The notes under the pieces are model-generated. The model was not told the DNA's origin and did not search any database. It saw only the letters and a list, made by a program, of their open reading frames with translations. DNA of 30,568 bases, from the IMG/VR virus record IMGVR_UViG_3300020203_000066, positions 1 through 30,568 of that record; one strand, written 5' to 3'. Below, one piece after another: positions 5,870 to 13,583 of this stretch. The DNA is from a virus. Position 1 is the first letter of the stretch, and the number at the start of each line of letters is the position of its first letter. A program made the translations under genes and the position numbers.

Positions 5870-7987
5870 ATGGCAAAATTATCTCCCGAAGACAAAATTG
5901 TAGTAGATTTCGTTGAAGAAAAGAAAAAAGAGATGAAAAAGAGCCAGTATCGAGAAAAATTCGATGCTTTATCCTCTGAAATTTCAATAAACTTAGTAAA
6001 CACAAGTGTTTCTTATGGACAGAAGTTGTATGAGAAGTCTGGTTGGGGTTCTATGATGTTTTACAATCGTATGGCTAATGGAGCTTACGATATAAATGTA
6101 TATCCTCAAAAGTTAAATGACCGGGACCAAAACCGTTCAGGTGTTCCAGTTTCCCAGGAACCAATTGCTTTCTCAAAAATTATGATTGCCACCTCTGTTT
6201 TGGCTGGAAAACTGCCTGATGCGGAGGTTTTTGCTGATGACAAGGTCTATGCTCGAGCAATGTATGAACTTTGGAGAAGAGGTTGGGCTCTTTCTGGTGC
6301 GAATGGTGAAAATACTATGATGTTGGTGTATCAAAATCTATTTACTTATGGATGGGCGGCATGGCGTGTCTATCCACGAAGAGTTCAAGTGAAACGAAAA
6401 GGAGTAGACAAAATTCTATTCGATGATATTTACCGTGAACCATTAGATCCTACTAGAACATGGGTTGGAATAGGATTTAACCAAGGTGACTATTGGTCAC
6501 AAATGGAGGTATATTACGAAAGAGATATGCCAAAGTCAGAGTTCTATGAAAAGTATCCCCAAGCTAAAGACAACAAATCTAAGTTGGAATACTGTTCTGT
6601 CTCAGATGAAGCAAAGCAAGAGAATGATGAAAAGACTAAGACAAGTGTCACTATTGGTTATTATGAGAACGTACTATTAAATCGATACATTGTAAAATGT
6701 GGGAAATTGCTTATTTACGATGGGGAAATGCCAAACGATGAATCTCATGGCTCAACTATAATTGTCCGATGTTTTACTAAAAATCCAAATGACCCATACG
6801 GAGTTGGTCTTTATGAAATGATGCGTGGAAATACTGCTCTATTTACATATATTAACTCACTTAACGCACAGCAAGTTGAAGCAGAAATCTTCCCTCTTCT
6901 TTTCGGACCTCAAGTTCAGAACGGAACAGCAACATATAAACGTGGACCGAATATCGTAAACCCTAAGACTCCTGGTTCAACAATTGATATTGTTCGAACA
7001 ACTGGAAATGTCCAGCAAGGAATTGCTTTCGCTGACAAACAGAAGGAATCTATAGAGCAGAACACTGGAGTAAACAATATTGTCGCTGGACAAAACGCTG
7101 AGAACACTCTTGGTTCAACAGTGATTCTGAAAGAGGCAGCATACAACCGTCTTACTCCTCCAAAGAATTCAGTTATGAATGGTCTTCAAATGGATGCACA
7201 CATTGCTGCTTCTTGGATGATGCAAACATATACAGTTGATAAAGTTTTTATGATTGATTCAGACGAAAACCTTGCTGAATTTACAAAACAGAATCCTAAC
7301 TACTTTGTACAATCTGAACAAATTATTGGTGACGATGGTATTCCAAAAGGACATGCAGTTGCTGCCTCTCCAAACCTTAGACTTAATTTTGACTTTACTC
7401 CGGAGGGAGAAATCATGGACAATGTTGAACCTAGAACAATATCAGCAAAGAGTCTGTTTGATGAACTTGATGCTCATGGACATAAGTCAGCATATCTTGA
7501 GTTCGTTATTGACGGTGATTCAATGCTCCTTCCATCACTTGAGATTCAGAAGCAGACTTTTATGGCTCTCTTTCCAGTTATCACAAATCAGATTACTCTT
7601 ATTTTCTCAATGAGAAATCAGGACCCTGAAGCCGCTGCCTCACAGTTAAAGGCTCTCGAGCAACTCCTTAACATCCAAAGACAAAACATATACGACTTTA
7701 TTTCAAAAGCAGATTATGATGCAATCATGGCGAAAATGCCTTCAATGATGCAACAACAAATGATGCAACAACAAATGATGATGGATGCACAGAACACTGC
7801 GATGCAAACAGCAGCTGGAGGTGGATCTGGTGACATGGAATCTTCTGGACAAAAAATGTCTCAAGATGGAACTAATCCAATGCAACCTCAAAATCCTAAT
7901 GAAGTCCCAAGACCACAATCACCAATGATGGGAGCTGTTGATGCTTCTATGGGACGGGCCGCAAACCTTCCATTCTTTCCTGGATAA
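5870..7987 (+). CDS. Portal protein
   Basis: A 705-aa protein directly after terL, the normal place and about the normal size for a podovirus (P22-type) portal, which forms the dodecameric channel for DNA entry and exit. It starts MAKLSPEDKIVVDFVEEKK. The middle contains segments typical of portals: a Trp-rich WRRGWALSGANGEN region near residue 140, YGWAAWRVYPRR (about 164-175) and DPYGVGLYEMMRGN (about 307-320). The C-terminus has a Met/Gln-rich barrel-like helix (MMQQQMMQQQMMM, near 625-640) and a Gly/Pro/Gln-rich tail. A 74-bp A/T-rich gap separates it from terL. No SD is visible. The assignment rests on position, size and overall character rather than a single diagnostic motif. Confidence 0.8.
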   Translation: MAKLSPEDKIVVDFVEEKKKEMKKSQYREKFDALSSEISINLVNTSVSYGQKLYEKSGWGSMMFYNRMANGAYDINVYPQKLNDRDQNRSGVPVSQEPIAFSKIMIATSVLAGKLPDAEVFADDKVYARAMYELWRRGWALSGANGENTMMLVYQNLFTYGWAAWRVYPRRVQVKRKGVDKILFDDIYREPLDPTRTWVGIGFNQGDYWSQMEVYYERDMPKSEFYEKYPQAKDNKSKLEYCSVSDEAKQENDEKTKTSVTIGYYENVLLNRYIVKCGKLLIYDGEMPNDESHGSTIIVRCFTKNPNDPYGVGLYEMMRGNTALFTYINSLNAQQVEAEIFPLLFGPQVQNGTATYKRGPNIVNPKTPGSTIDIVRTTGNVQQGIAFADKQKESIEQNTGVNNIVAGQNAENTLGSTVILKEAAYNRLTPPKNSVMNGLQMDAHIAASWMMQTYTVDKVFMIDSDENLAEFTKQNPNYFVQSEQIIGDDGIPKGHAVAASPNLRLNFDFTPEGEIMDNVEPRTISAKSLFDELDAHGHKSAYLEFVIDGDSMLLPSLEIQKQTFMALFPVITNQITLIFSMRNQDPEAAASQLKALEQLLNIQRQNIYDFISKADYDAIMAKMPSMMQQQMMQQQMMMDAQNTAMQTAAGGGSGDMESSGQKMSQDGTNPMQPQNPNEVPRPQSPMMGAVDASMGRAANLPFFPG

Positions 7988-7996
7988 TAAAATAAT

Positions 7997-8608
7997 ATGA
8001 AGATATCAGATATTTTTAACTCAGTTGGTAGGGGAATAAGTAAGGCAGTAAATGCTATACCTTCTCGTATGCTAACTGAACATTATGTTGCTCCTCCAGA
8101 ACCAGTAGTTAAACCAAGAGTTGTATCACCTGAAAAGATACCAGATGCTATTCGTTTCCTTGAATCAAATAGAGGATTATCTCCTAACACTCCGAGGAAT
8201 CAAGGTAGGGTTTATAATGTTCCTGCGGCAAATCAAAATGAGCAACCAAGAACAGTAAATTATAATACAGGTTATGGAGGGGAATACGGTCTAACGCCAG
8301 TGGCCTTGGCTGAATTAGCTAAATCTCAAATAAATAGAGAAGCAAATCCTAAAACTTACACAAAATATGGTGCCCCATTAACTCCTGGTATGGATATAAA
8401 TAGTATTCAAAAAGAACTTATGTCAGTCGAAGGAGCAGGAAGACTTTCACAACGATATTTTAATAGTAAGAGAAAAAACAAGGAGGATTTTAGTCCTGAA
8501 AGTCTTGCTAATGATTATGTTGATTATTATGTAGGAAAAGGAATGATACACGACACTCCTGAAAATAGGAAAAGAGCATTAGATTATTTTAATAGTATAG
8601 TTGATTAA
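7997..8608 (+). CDS. Hypothetical virion-region protein, 203 aa
   Basis: It starts MKISDIFNSVGRGISKAVNA 9 nt after the portal stop. The N-terminal 20 residues form an amphipathic helix. A Pro-rich stretch follows (APPEPVVKPRVVSPEKIP), then a region with GYGGEYGLTPVALAELAKSQ. The C-terminal 60 residues contain a YF/YVDYYVGKGMIHDTPENR segment, which suggests a small folded helical domain. That part recalls the C-terminal helical domains of some phage internal or peptidase-like proteins, but I cannot name a family. It is probably a virion or assembly factor because it sits between portal and capsid genes. Confidence 0.65.
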   Translation: MKISDIFNSVGRGISKAVNAIPSRMLTEHYVAPPEPVVKPRVVSPEKIPDAIRFLESNRGLSPNTPRNQGRVYNVPAANQNEQPRTVNYNTGYGGEYGLTPVALAELAKSQINREANPKTYTKYGAPLTPGMDINSIQKELMSVEGAGRLSQRYFNSKRKNKEDFSPESLANDYVDYYVGKGMIHDTPENRKRALDYFNSIVD

Positions 8609-8612
8609 AAAT

Positions 8613-8858
8613 ATGGAAAACACACAAGATGTAACAATGCAACAAAAAGTAGTATCCTTTGCAAATAGTGAGCATTATCAAGGAGCTGTTGAACTTTTAA
8701 AACGCTCTCTTACTCAAGTCATGTCACTTGTAGGAGAGACTGAATTTAAAACAGTTGTAAATGCACTAACCGTAGAATTTGAGACAGCTCTTGTACAAAG
8801 ATTTGTTGTAGAAATTAATAATATTAGAACAGGTGAAAATCTTAATCAACCACTATGA
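8613..8858 (+). CDS. Hypothetical small protein, 81 aa
   Basis: I take the ATG at 8613 (product MENTQDVTMQQKVVSFANSE) rather than the upstream TTG at 8601, because ATG is used throughout this phage and the TTG would overlap the previous gene. The protein is a single helical domain with no Cys and no membrane segment (ALTVEFETALVQRFVVEI). Its stop overlaps the next start in ATGA at 8855-8858, so the two are probably translationally coupled. The function is unknown. Head-completion and assembly factors often sit here. Confidence 0.65.
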   Translation: MENTQDVTMQQKVVSFANSEHYQGAVELLKRSLTQVMSLVGETEFKTVVNALTVEFETALVQRFVVEINNIRTGENLNQPL

Positions 8859-9511
8859 GTAATAAAGGAGTAAAACTAGATAAAGGAACATTCACTATAG
8901 AAGTGAAATATTCAGATGAAGCTATAAAAAAGAAACTTATAAAATTCACAGTAAAACAAGGTGATGAAATTGTGCTAACTGCCGATGAGTTAATCAGTAT
9001 GTTAGTTAATCAGGTGAATTCAGAAGTTCTTTCAGCTTCGTTTGTTGAAACAGATAGAATAAACGTTGTCGAGGTCGGTCGACAATTACAATGTGTTGTA
9101 GATAAGGATTTAAAAAAAGGTGAAGTAATAAATATAAATTATACTCATCCCTATCCTATCGAGTTTGCATTAATTGAAGAGGCTTGGAAGATTGCTCAAA
9201 TCAAAAAGGATACGAAAGTAACCGAATTGACCGCTGAGTATATTGAAAAAATAAAGAGTCAAATCAAGCCAGATATGCAGAATTACATTAAAAAGTTTTA
9301 TGAAGGATTTAAAAGTATTAACTTAAATAAAAATATGGATGAAGTAAAAAATGAAGAGGTTGTGGCAGTTGAACCAGAAATAGTTGAACACGTTGTTTCA
9401 GAAGAAGATGTTGTAAACAACCCAGGTGAAGGATTGGTTGAAGGAGAAAAAATTGGTTTGGTAGAAGAGTCTCCGGTAGTAGAAGAGGCTCCAGTAGAAG
9501 AAGTAGCTTAA
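8855..9511 (+). CDS. Hypothetical protein with acidic Val/Glu-rich tail, 218 aa
   Basis: The ATG overlaps the preceding stop (ATGA). The first 150 residues are a mixed alpha/beta domain: MSNKGVKLDKGTFTIEVKYS at the start, then VKQGDEIVLTADELISMLVNQ. From about residue 160 the tail is strongly acidic and low-complexity, with repeated EEV, VVEE and EAPVEE units. Such tails occur in scaffolding or head-assembly proteins. I do not recognise the N-terminal domain. The gene precedes a leader hairpin at 9532-9551. Confidence 0.65.
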   Translation: MSNKGVKLDKGTFTIEVKYSDEAIKKKLIKFTVKQGDEIVLTADELISMLVNQVNSEVLSASFVETDRINVVEVGRQLQCVVDKDLKKGEVININYTHPYPIEFALIEEAWKIAQIKKDTKVTELTAEYIEKIKSQIKPDMQNYIKKFYEGFKSINLNKNMDEVKNEEVVAVEPEIVEHVVSEEDVVNNPGEGLVEGEKIGLVEESPVVEEAPVEEVA

Positions 9512-9531
9512 TTATTATTTTAAAATCCCTC

Positions 9532-9551
9532 CCGTACGAGGAAAAGTACGG
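9532..9551 (+). promoter_or_regulatory. 5'-leader hairpin before the 170-aa gene
   Basis: CCGTAC (9532-9537) pairs with GTACGG (9546-9551), with an 8-nt loop, 8 nt before the ATG at 9560. There is no T-run after it. It is one of five intercistronic hairpins in the late region. It may stabilise or regulate the downstream cistron. Confidence 0.45.
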
Positions 9552-9559
9552 ATATCAAA

Positions 9560-10072
9560 ATGGCAACTGACAAAGAGTTATTAGGTGAAGAACTTGCTAA
9601 ACAACTCGCAGAACAAAAAAGATTAGAAGATATTGAGATTAAAGCAAAAGCAGAACAAATAAAAAAAGAAGACGAAAAAAAGAAAAAGAATAAGATTGTC
9701 CTAAAAAATACAGCAGGTGATGAAATGGACAATCTTGATTATTTCTATTCAACCACCGGTAAAGATACAGCTCCAGCTTTTTTCACTGGTGTTTGTGGAA
9801 AACCAGTTGACCGTGAGGAATTGATTGCAGTCTTTAATAAGATTTTCAAATTAAAGGATGGAATTCTTTTCTATAAGGCAGGTGATAAGGAAGTTTATAT
9901 TATAATAGTTCCCTTGAAGCACGCATCAACTGTCGGTGCATCACACAATTCAGTTGATGGAGAATTTCAAAAACATGCGATTTCTTTCATCACAGAAGGT
10001 TCAGTTAATTTGGATACTCTCCGAAATAAATTGACTCGGGTCGCAAGTACAATAAAGATTTCAACAGAGTAG
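9560..10072 (+). CDS. Hypothetical protein, 170 aa, N-terminal coiled coil
   Basis: It begins MATDKELLGEELAKQLAEQK. Residues 1-50 are a charged coiled coil with alternating Glu and Lys (EDEKKKKNK). The remainder looks like a compact alpha/beta domain (DNLDYFYSTTGKDTAPAFF... GILFYKAGDKEVYIIIVPL...), ending in a helical segment. No enzyme motif is seen. It lies just before the scaffold-like gene, so an assembly or head-completion role is possible. No SD. A leader hairpin lies 8 nt upstream of the ATG. Confidence 0.65.
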   Translation: MATDKELLGEELAKQLAEQKRLEDIEIKAKAEQIKKEDEKKKKNKIVLKNTAGDEMDNLDYFYSTTGKDTAPAFFTGVCGKPVDREELIAVFNKIFKLKDGILFYKAGDKEVYIIIVPLKHASTVGASHNSVDGEFQKHAISFITEGSVNLDTLRNKLTRVASTIKISTE

Positions 10073-10124
10073 TCTTAATAGGCTCTTGTGTTATTTATCG
10101 TAAAGTATTATTATTAATATAACC

Positions 10125-10142
10125 ATCGTCACCACCCACGAT
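10125..10142 (+). promoter_or_regulatory. 5'-leader hairpin before the scaffold-like gene
   Basis: ATCGT (10125-10129) pairs with ACGAT (10138-10142), with an 8-nt C-rich loop, 17 nt before the ATG at 10160. It is weak on its own (5 bp) but in the same place relative to the start as the hairpins at 9532 and 20353. Confidence 0.3.
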
Positions 10143-10159
10143 ACGGGTAGGAAAACTAT

Positions 10160-11053
10160 ATGGAAATAAAAGATGAAATAACAGTCGATGCTGATGAGGC
10201 TGCTCTTGATAAAGAACTAGCTGATTCCATCGCATCTGTCCAAGCTGGAAAGCCTTTAGCACCTGAAGTGCCTGAGGCACCTGAAGTAAAAACGGAGGAT
10301 ACTCCGGAAGCACCTAAGGAGGAGCAGACCAGCGTTGCTCCAATTGATGAAACTGAGGATAAGGGATATGAGTTTCGCATACCAAACAAAGGGAAATTTG
10401 AATCTGACGAGTCATTTGAGAAGCGAATTGAACTTCTTGATCTCGTAAAGAGGCGAAAATCAGCCATTACTCCTGAGCAAAAACAGTCTCTTTCTGAACA
10501 AATTCAAACCACTAAAGGTCAACTAAAAAACCTTAATGGTAATGAAAAAATTATTAATCCACTTAATCCGGTGGAAAATACTGTTCAACCTGAAGAAGAC
10601 CCAAGTGTCAAAGCTGACCGAGAACGATTAAAAGAACTCGGTGGAGTCACTAAAGAGGACATTCAAGAAATTATCGCTGACCGAGAAACAACTGCGAACG
10701 TAAAAAATACTCTTGATAGTTTTGTTCAAAGACATCCAGAATTAAAGGATGCTGATGTGCGAGAAGTATTCTTCGACTTTGTTGATTCTAATTATAATTG
10801 GAATGGCAAACAAGGGAAAGAACTCATGACAGTTCTGGAACTAGCTCGAGAAAATATGTTCAAGCCATCTGAAACAATTCAAGAAAGAGTTTTGAAGGGA
10901 GCAAATGTTCAGGAAAAAATCAACGCAATGCAGTTCCCTGGTGGAACTATTGCGAAAAGCGGTTATTCTCCAGAAATGCGTAAGTCCATTGATGAACTTA
11001 AAGCTGCTGGTATGTCTGAAGAGAAAGCTCTGGAACTTCTATCGGATGAATAG
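10160..11053 (+). CDS. Scaffold-like protein, 297 aa
   Basis: It starts MEIKDEITVDADEAALDKEL. It is highly acidic, with a Pro/Glu-rich disordered region (APEVPEAPEVK, about residues 35-60), a charged helical middle (about 85-125, 150-190) and a short basic/hydrophobic C-terminal helix (RKSIDELKAAGMSEEKALEL). This is the usual make-up of scaffolding proteins: acidic, coiled-coil, with a C-terminal helix that binds the capsid. It sits two genes upstream of the major capsid gene, as in P22- and T7-like phages. There is no sequence motif that proves it, so it remains a contextual call. Confidence 0.65.
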   Translation: MEIKDEITVDADEAALDKELADSIASVQAGKPLAPEVPEAPEVKTEDTPEAPKEEQTSVAPIDETEDKGYEFRIPNKGKFESDESFEKRIELLDLVKRRKSAITPEQKQSLSEQIQTTKGQLKNLNGNEKIINPLNPVENTVQPEEDPSVKADRERLKELGGVTKEDIQEIIADRETTANVKNTLDSFVQRHPELKDADVREVFFDFVDSNYNWNGKQGKELMTVLELARENMFKPSETIQERVLKGANVQEKINAMQFPGGTIAKSGYSPEMRKSIDELKAAGMSEEKALELLSDE

Positions 11054-11074
11054 TATTGACCACCTTAATATAAT

Positions 11075-11488
11075 ATGTCATTTATACAAGCATATATAAA
11101 GAACCCAACACGTTCTATCTCTATGCAGAATAAGGCTTCAGCAACAGTAACAACATCCGGTAATGTCTTAGACTTGACGGCTGGTCTTGCTGTAGCAGCA
11201 ACTTCTGCCTCAACAAGAGATACAATAATTGGTGTCTCTAATCAAACAATCTCAGCTGCTGATGCACTTACACAAGTGCCATTATTTGATTTGTTTAATC
11301 AAGACCTTTGGGTTGCAGATTCTACAAATAACTCTGATGCGACTCATAACGGTCAGGCAATGGTTCTTGGTGCAAACGCAGGACTTGTGAACAACACTGG
11401 AACAACCAGTGCTGTAGGTGTCGTTGTCCAGGTCGGGACAAAGGGTGTAGCCGCTGACAAGAAAATTCTTGTTAAGTTCATTGTTTAA
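11075..11488 (+). CDS. Putative capsid decoration or head protein, 137 aa
   Basis: It starts MSFIQAYIKNPTRSISMQNK 21 nt after the scaffold-like gene. The rest is beta-rich and Ala/Thr/Val-rich (TTSGNVLDLTAGLAVAATSA, VGVVVQVGTKGVAADKKIL), low in charge and lacking membrane segments. A small beta-rich protein between scaffold and major capsid protein is the usual place and style of a head decoration protein. The family is not recognised, so a different head-surface role cannot be excluded. Confidence 0.6.
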   Translation: MSFIQAYIKNPTRSISMQNKASATVTTSGNVLDLTAGLAVAATSASTRDTIIGVSNQTISAADALTQVPLFDLFNQDLWVADSTNNSDATHNGQAMVLGANAGLVNNTGTTSAVGVVVQVGTKGVAADKKILVKFIV

Positions 11489-11519
11489 TTAACAGCTTAA
11501 TTTTTAATAAAATATTTTT

Positions 11520-12557
11520 ATGGTAGGAACAATAAATGATTACGCTGTTATAGTAAACAACGTACTAAAGACAATCGCTCCGAAAGTATCGCCAACAGTT
11601 CGTGAGGAATACCTAGATTTCATGCACAAAGTAGTTGATAGTCAAAGAATCTACTCTGATACAGGAGTCACAGGTCTTGGAATGGCTGAAATTATTCCAG
11701 ATGGTGGAGTTGGAGCATCTGATGCACCAATTCAAGGTTTTTCAAAGAACTACACACAGATGCACTTTACAAAGAAAGTAAGATTGACATTCCAGTCAAA
11801 CTTCTTCCTTTTCGAAGGTTCAGCTGCTAAAATAAAAGGAACAGTAAAGCAAAAAGTTCTTGATGGTAAAAATGCAATTACACATGCAAAAAACTATCTT
11901 TCACAATCTTTACTTGCTCAAGGATTCACTACTTCATTCACATGGACACCTATTAATGCAGTTGGTATTGCAACTCCAATTTCAACTCTAGGTGCTGATG
12001 CTGTTGAGTACTGGTCACAAGTTCACCCTATGGAAGATGGTGGTGCTGCTTGGTCTAACGTAATTGTTGATGGTGGAACATCATCTCCTCAATTCACTTA
12101 CTCTTCTCTATTGGCAGCTCGAAGACAGCAATCTTTGAAAAAGGATGGTCGTTCTATGCCACTTATGTCTCAACTTGATACTCTTGTAGTTCGAGCTGGG
12201 TCAACAAGTGCTCAGTACGCTAAAACTATCAAAGGTACTATTGATAAAGGTCTTGCTCCTCAACAGACAAACCTATTCAATAACGCTCCTGCTACAGATA
12301 CATTCAAGATTATAGAACTTTCTCCTTACGAGAATCTTGCTATGACTGGTCTTGCATGGGGTATGTTTGATTCAAAAATGATGACAGAAGATTACGGATT
12401 CCTATACATCGAAGCACTTCCAACTAGAGCAGAACCTGCTGTTGTTGACTTGCTAGGTAACCAGGACCTTGTATTGAACTTCAACTGTCTTTCAGTTATG
12501 GGTGCTTCTGACCTTAGAGGTTGGATGTGGTCAGCTGGAGATGGGTCAACTGTTTAG
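11520..12557 (+). CDS. Major capsid protein
   Basis: A 345-aa protein in the right place (after portal and scaffold) and of normal length for an HK97-fold capsid subunit. It starts MVGTINDYAVIVNNVLKTIA. The N-terminal helix, the KKVRLTFQSNFFLFEGSA stretch (about residues 86-103), a long helix KNAITHAKNYLSQSLLAQG (about 118-136) and a terminal EPAVVDLLGNQDLVLNF core are in keeping with that fold. The leader is purely A/T with no SD. A strong hairpin (12562-12598) directly follows the stop and could protect the abundant capsid message or partly end transcription. I judged this from context and composition. Confidence 0.78.
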   Translation: MVGTINDYAVIVNNVLKTIAPKVSPTVREEYLDFMHKVVDSQRIYSDTGVTGLGMAEIIPDGGVGASDAPIQGFSKNYTQMHFTKKVRLTFQSNFFLFEGSAAKIKGTVKQKVLDGKNAITHAKNYLSQSLLAQGFTTSFTWTPINAVGIATPISTLGADAVEYWSQVHPMEDGGAAWSNVIVDGGTSSPQFTYSSLLAARRQQSLKKDGRSMPLMSQLDTLVVRAGSTSAQYAKTIKGTIDKGLAPQQTNLFNNAPATDTFKIIELSPYENLAMTGLAWGMFDSKMMTEDYGFLYIEALPTRAEPAVVDLLGNQDLVLNFNCLSVMGASDLRGWMWSAGDGSTV

Positions 12558-12561
12558 TCAA

Positions 12562-12598
12562 CTCACTGAGTACCTGAGAAATCGGGTACTCAACTGAG
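12562..12598 (+). other. Strong hairpin directly after the major capsid gene
   Basis: TGAGTACC (12567-12574) pairs with GGTACTCA (12585-12592) around a 10-nt loop, extended by CTCA (12562-12565) with TGAG (12595-12598). The combined stem is 12 bp with small internal bulges. GGGGATTATT follows rather than a T-run, so it is not a typical terminator. A role in 3'-end protection or partial termination after the capsid message is inferred. Confidence 0.6.
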
Positions 12599-12631
12599 GG
12601 GATTATTAAAATAATTACAACAAAAACTAAA

Positions 12632-12961
12632 ATGTTACAAGATGCACATACCAGAAAAATATCGCAACCAATAAACATAGCTCCTGTCGGTAATACAATT
12701 GTCATTGCTGCAAAAACAGATGCGTGGATTTATATTCATGAACTGATCGGGGACTTATCATCAGCAGGTACTCTTAGTATTTATGCAGGAACTACAGAAC
12801 TTGCTAACTTTGCTCTTGCTGACGGTCAAGGTATTACTGAACAAGATGAGCCGGGAGAAGATAATCGTCCACGTTTTGAATGTAAGCCTGGAGAATCTTT
12901 TAATATAACTTGTACTGGAGGTAATTTTATTGGAGCAGTTCATTATTCATATCGTTACTAA
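12632..12961 (+). CDS. Hypothetical small beta-rich protein, 109 aa
   Basis: It starts MLQDAHTRKISQPINIAPVG. The middle is strand-rich (AWIYIHELIGDLSSAGTLSI) and the C-terminus contains GESFNITCTGGNFIGAVHYSYRY. This pattern, a small beta sandwich ending in an aromatic GAVHYSYR motif, is seen in phage head-to-tail or decoration-type proteins of metagenomic phages, from memory only. It lies downstream of the major capsid gene and just before a coiled-coil protein. The leader is A-rich with no SD. Confidence 0.62.
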   Translation: MLQDAHTRKISQPINIAPVGNTIVIAAKTDAWIYIHELIGDLSSAGTLSIYAGTTELANFALADGQGITEQDEPGEDNRPRFECKPGESFNITCTGGNFIGAVHYSYRY

Positions 12962-12966
12962 AAAAC

Positions 12967-13581
12967 ATGAACCCACTTCTCCCAGAACAACAAAAACAAA
13001 TTGATTCATGGGTTAGTCAGAGGGATTCTATACTCCTTGATATTTCTATTAAACGAGAGGAAAGTGCTAAATTAATTGAAAGAAATAAGGAACTAGCCTC
13101 ATCTAACACTGAAATTGCTGATAAAATTCAACAATCTGAAGGTCGTCTAATTGAATTATCTAAAAAAGAAACGGAAATGGCTGGTTTTACCACTATAGAA
13201 AATTCTGAATTAAAAACTGAAAAATCAAAACTCGAAGAAGAAGTTTATAGATTGAAAATAAGTGAATCACATTTAATTTTAAGAAAAGAGGAACTTAATG
13301 CAGATATAGAAGCTATTACAAAAATCCACGAATCAGTCTTTAAACATGTTGGGGTAATAGAACAAATTGTTGGAGAGACTGTTAAAATTAATTCTCAAAA
13401 TGCTAGAGAGATTAAAAACATATTAGTAGAAGCTGGAAATGAACTGATAAAAATAATTGAAGTTGCTGAAAAAAATGTTGAAGTAACTAATAGAGCTATA
13501 GTAGAAATTCCACAAATTATATTAGATTTGCATAAAAGTGTATTAGAAAGACGAATTATTAATAAGCGTAAAATTATATAA
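12967..13581 (+). CDS. Coiled-coil protein, 204 aa
   Basis: It starts MNPLLPEQQKQIDSWVSQRD. Nearly the whole protein is heptad-like and charged (residues 15-120), for example SKLEEEVYRLKISESHLILR, with Ile/Leu every three or four residues and few glycines. No Cys and no membrane segment. A rod-like structural or assembly role next to the fibre gene is plausible. It starts 5 nt after the previous gene and the fibre gene starts 2 nt after it, so the three are one transcript. Family unknown. Confidence 0.65.
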   Translation: MNPLLPEQQKQIDSWVSQRDSILLDISIKREESAKLIERNKELASSNTEIADKIQQSEGRLIELSKKETEMAGFTTIENSELKTEKSKLEEEVYRLKISESHLILRKEELNADIEAITKIHESVFKHVGVIEQIVGETVKINSQNAREIKNILVEAGNELIKIIEVAEKNVEVTNRAIVEIPQIILDLHKSVLERRIINKRKII

Positions 13582-13583
13582 TT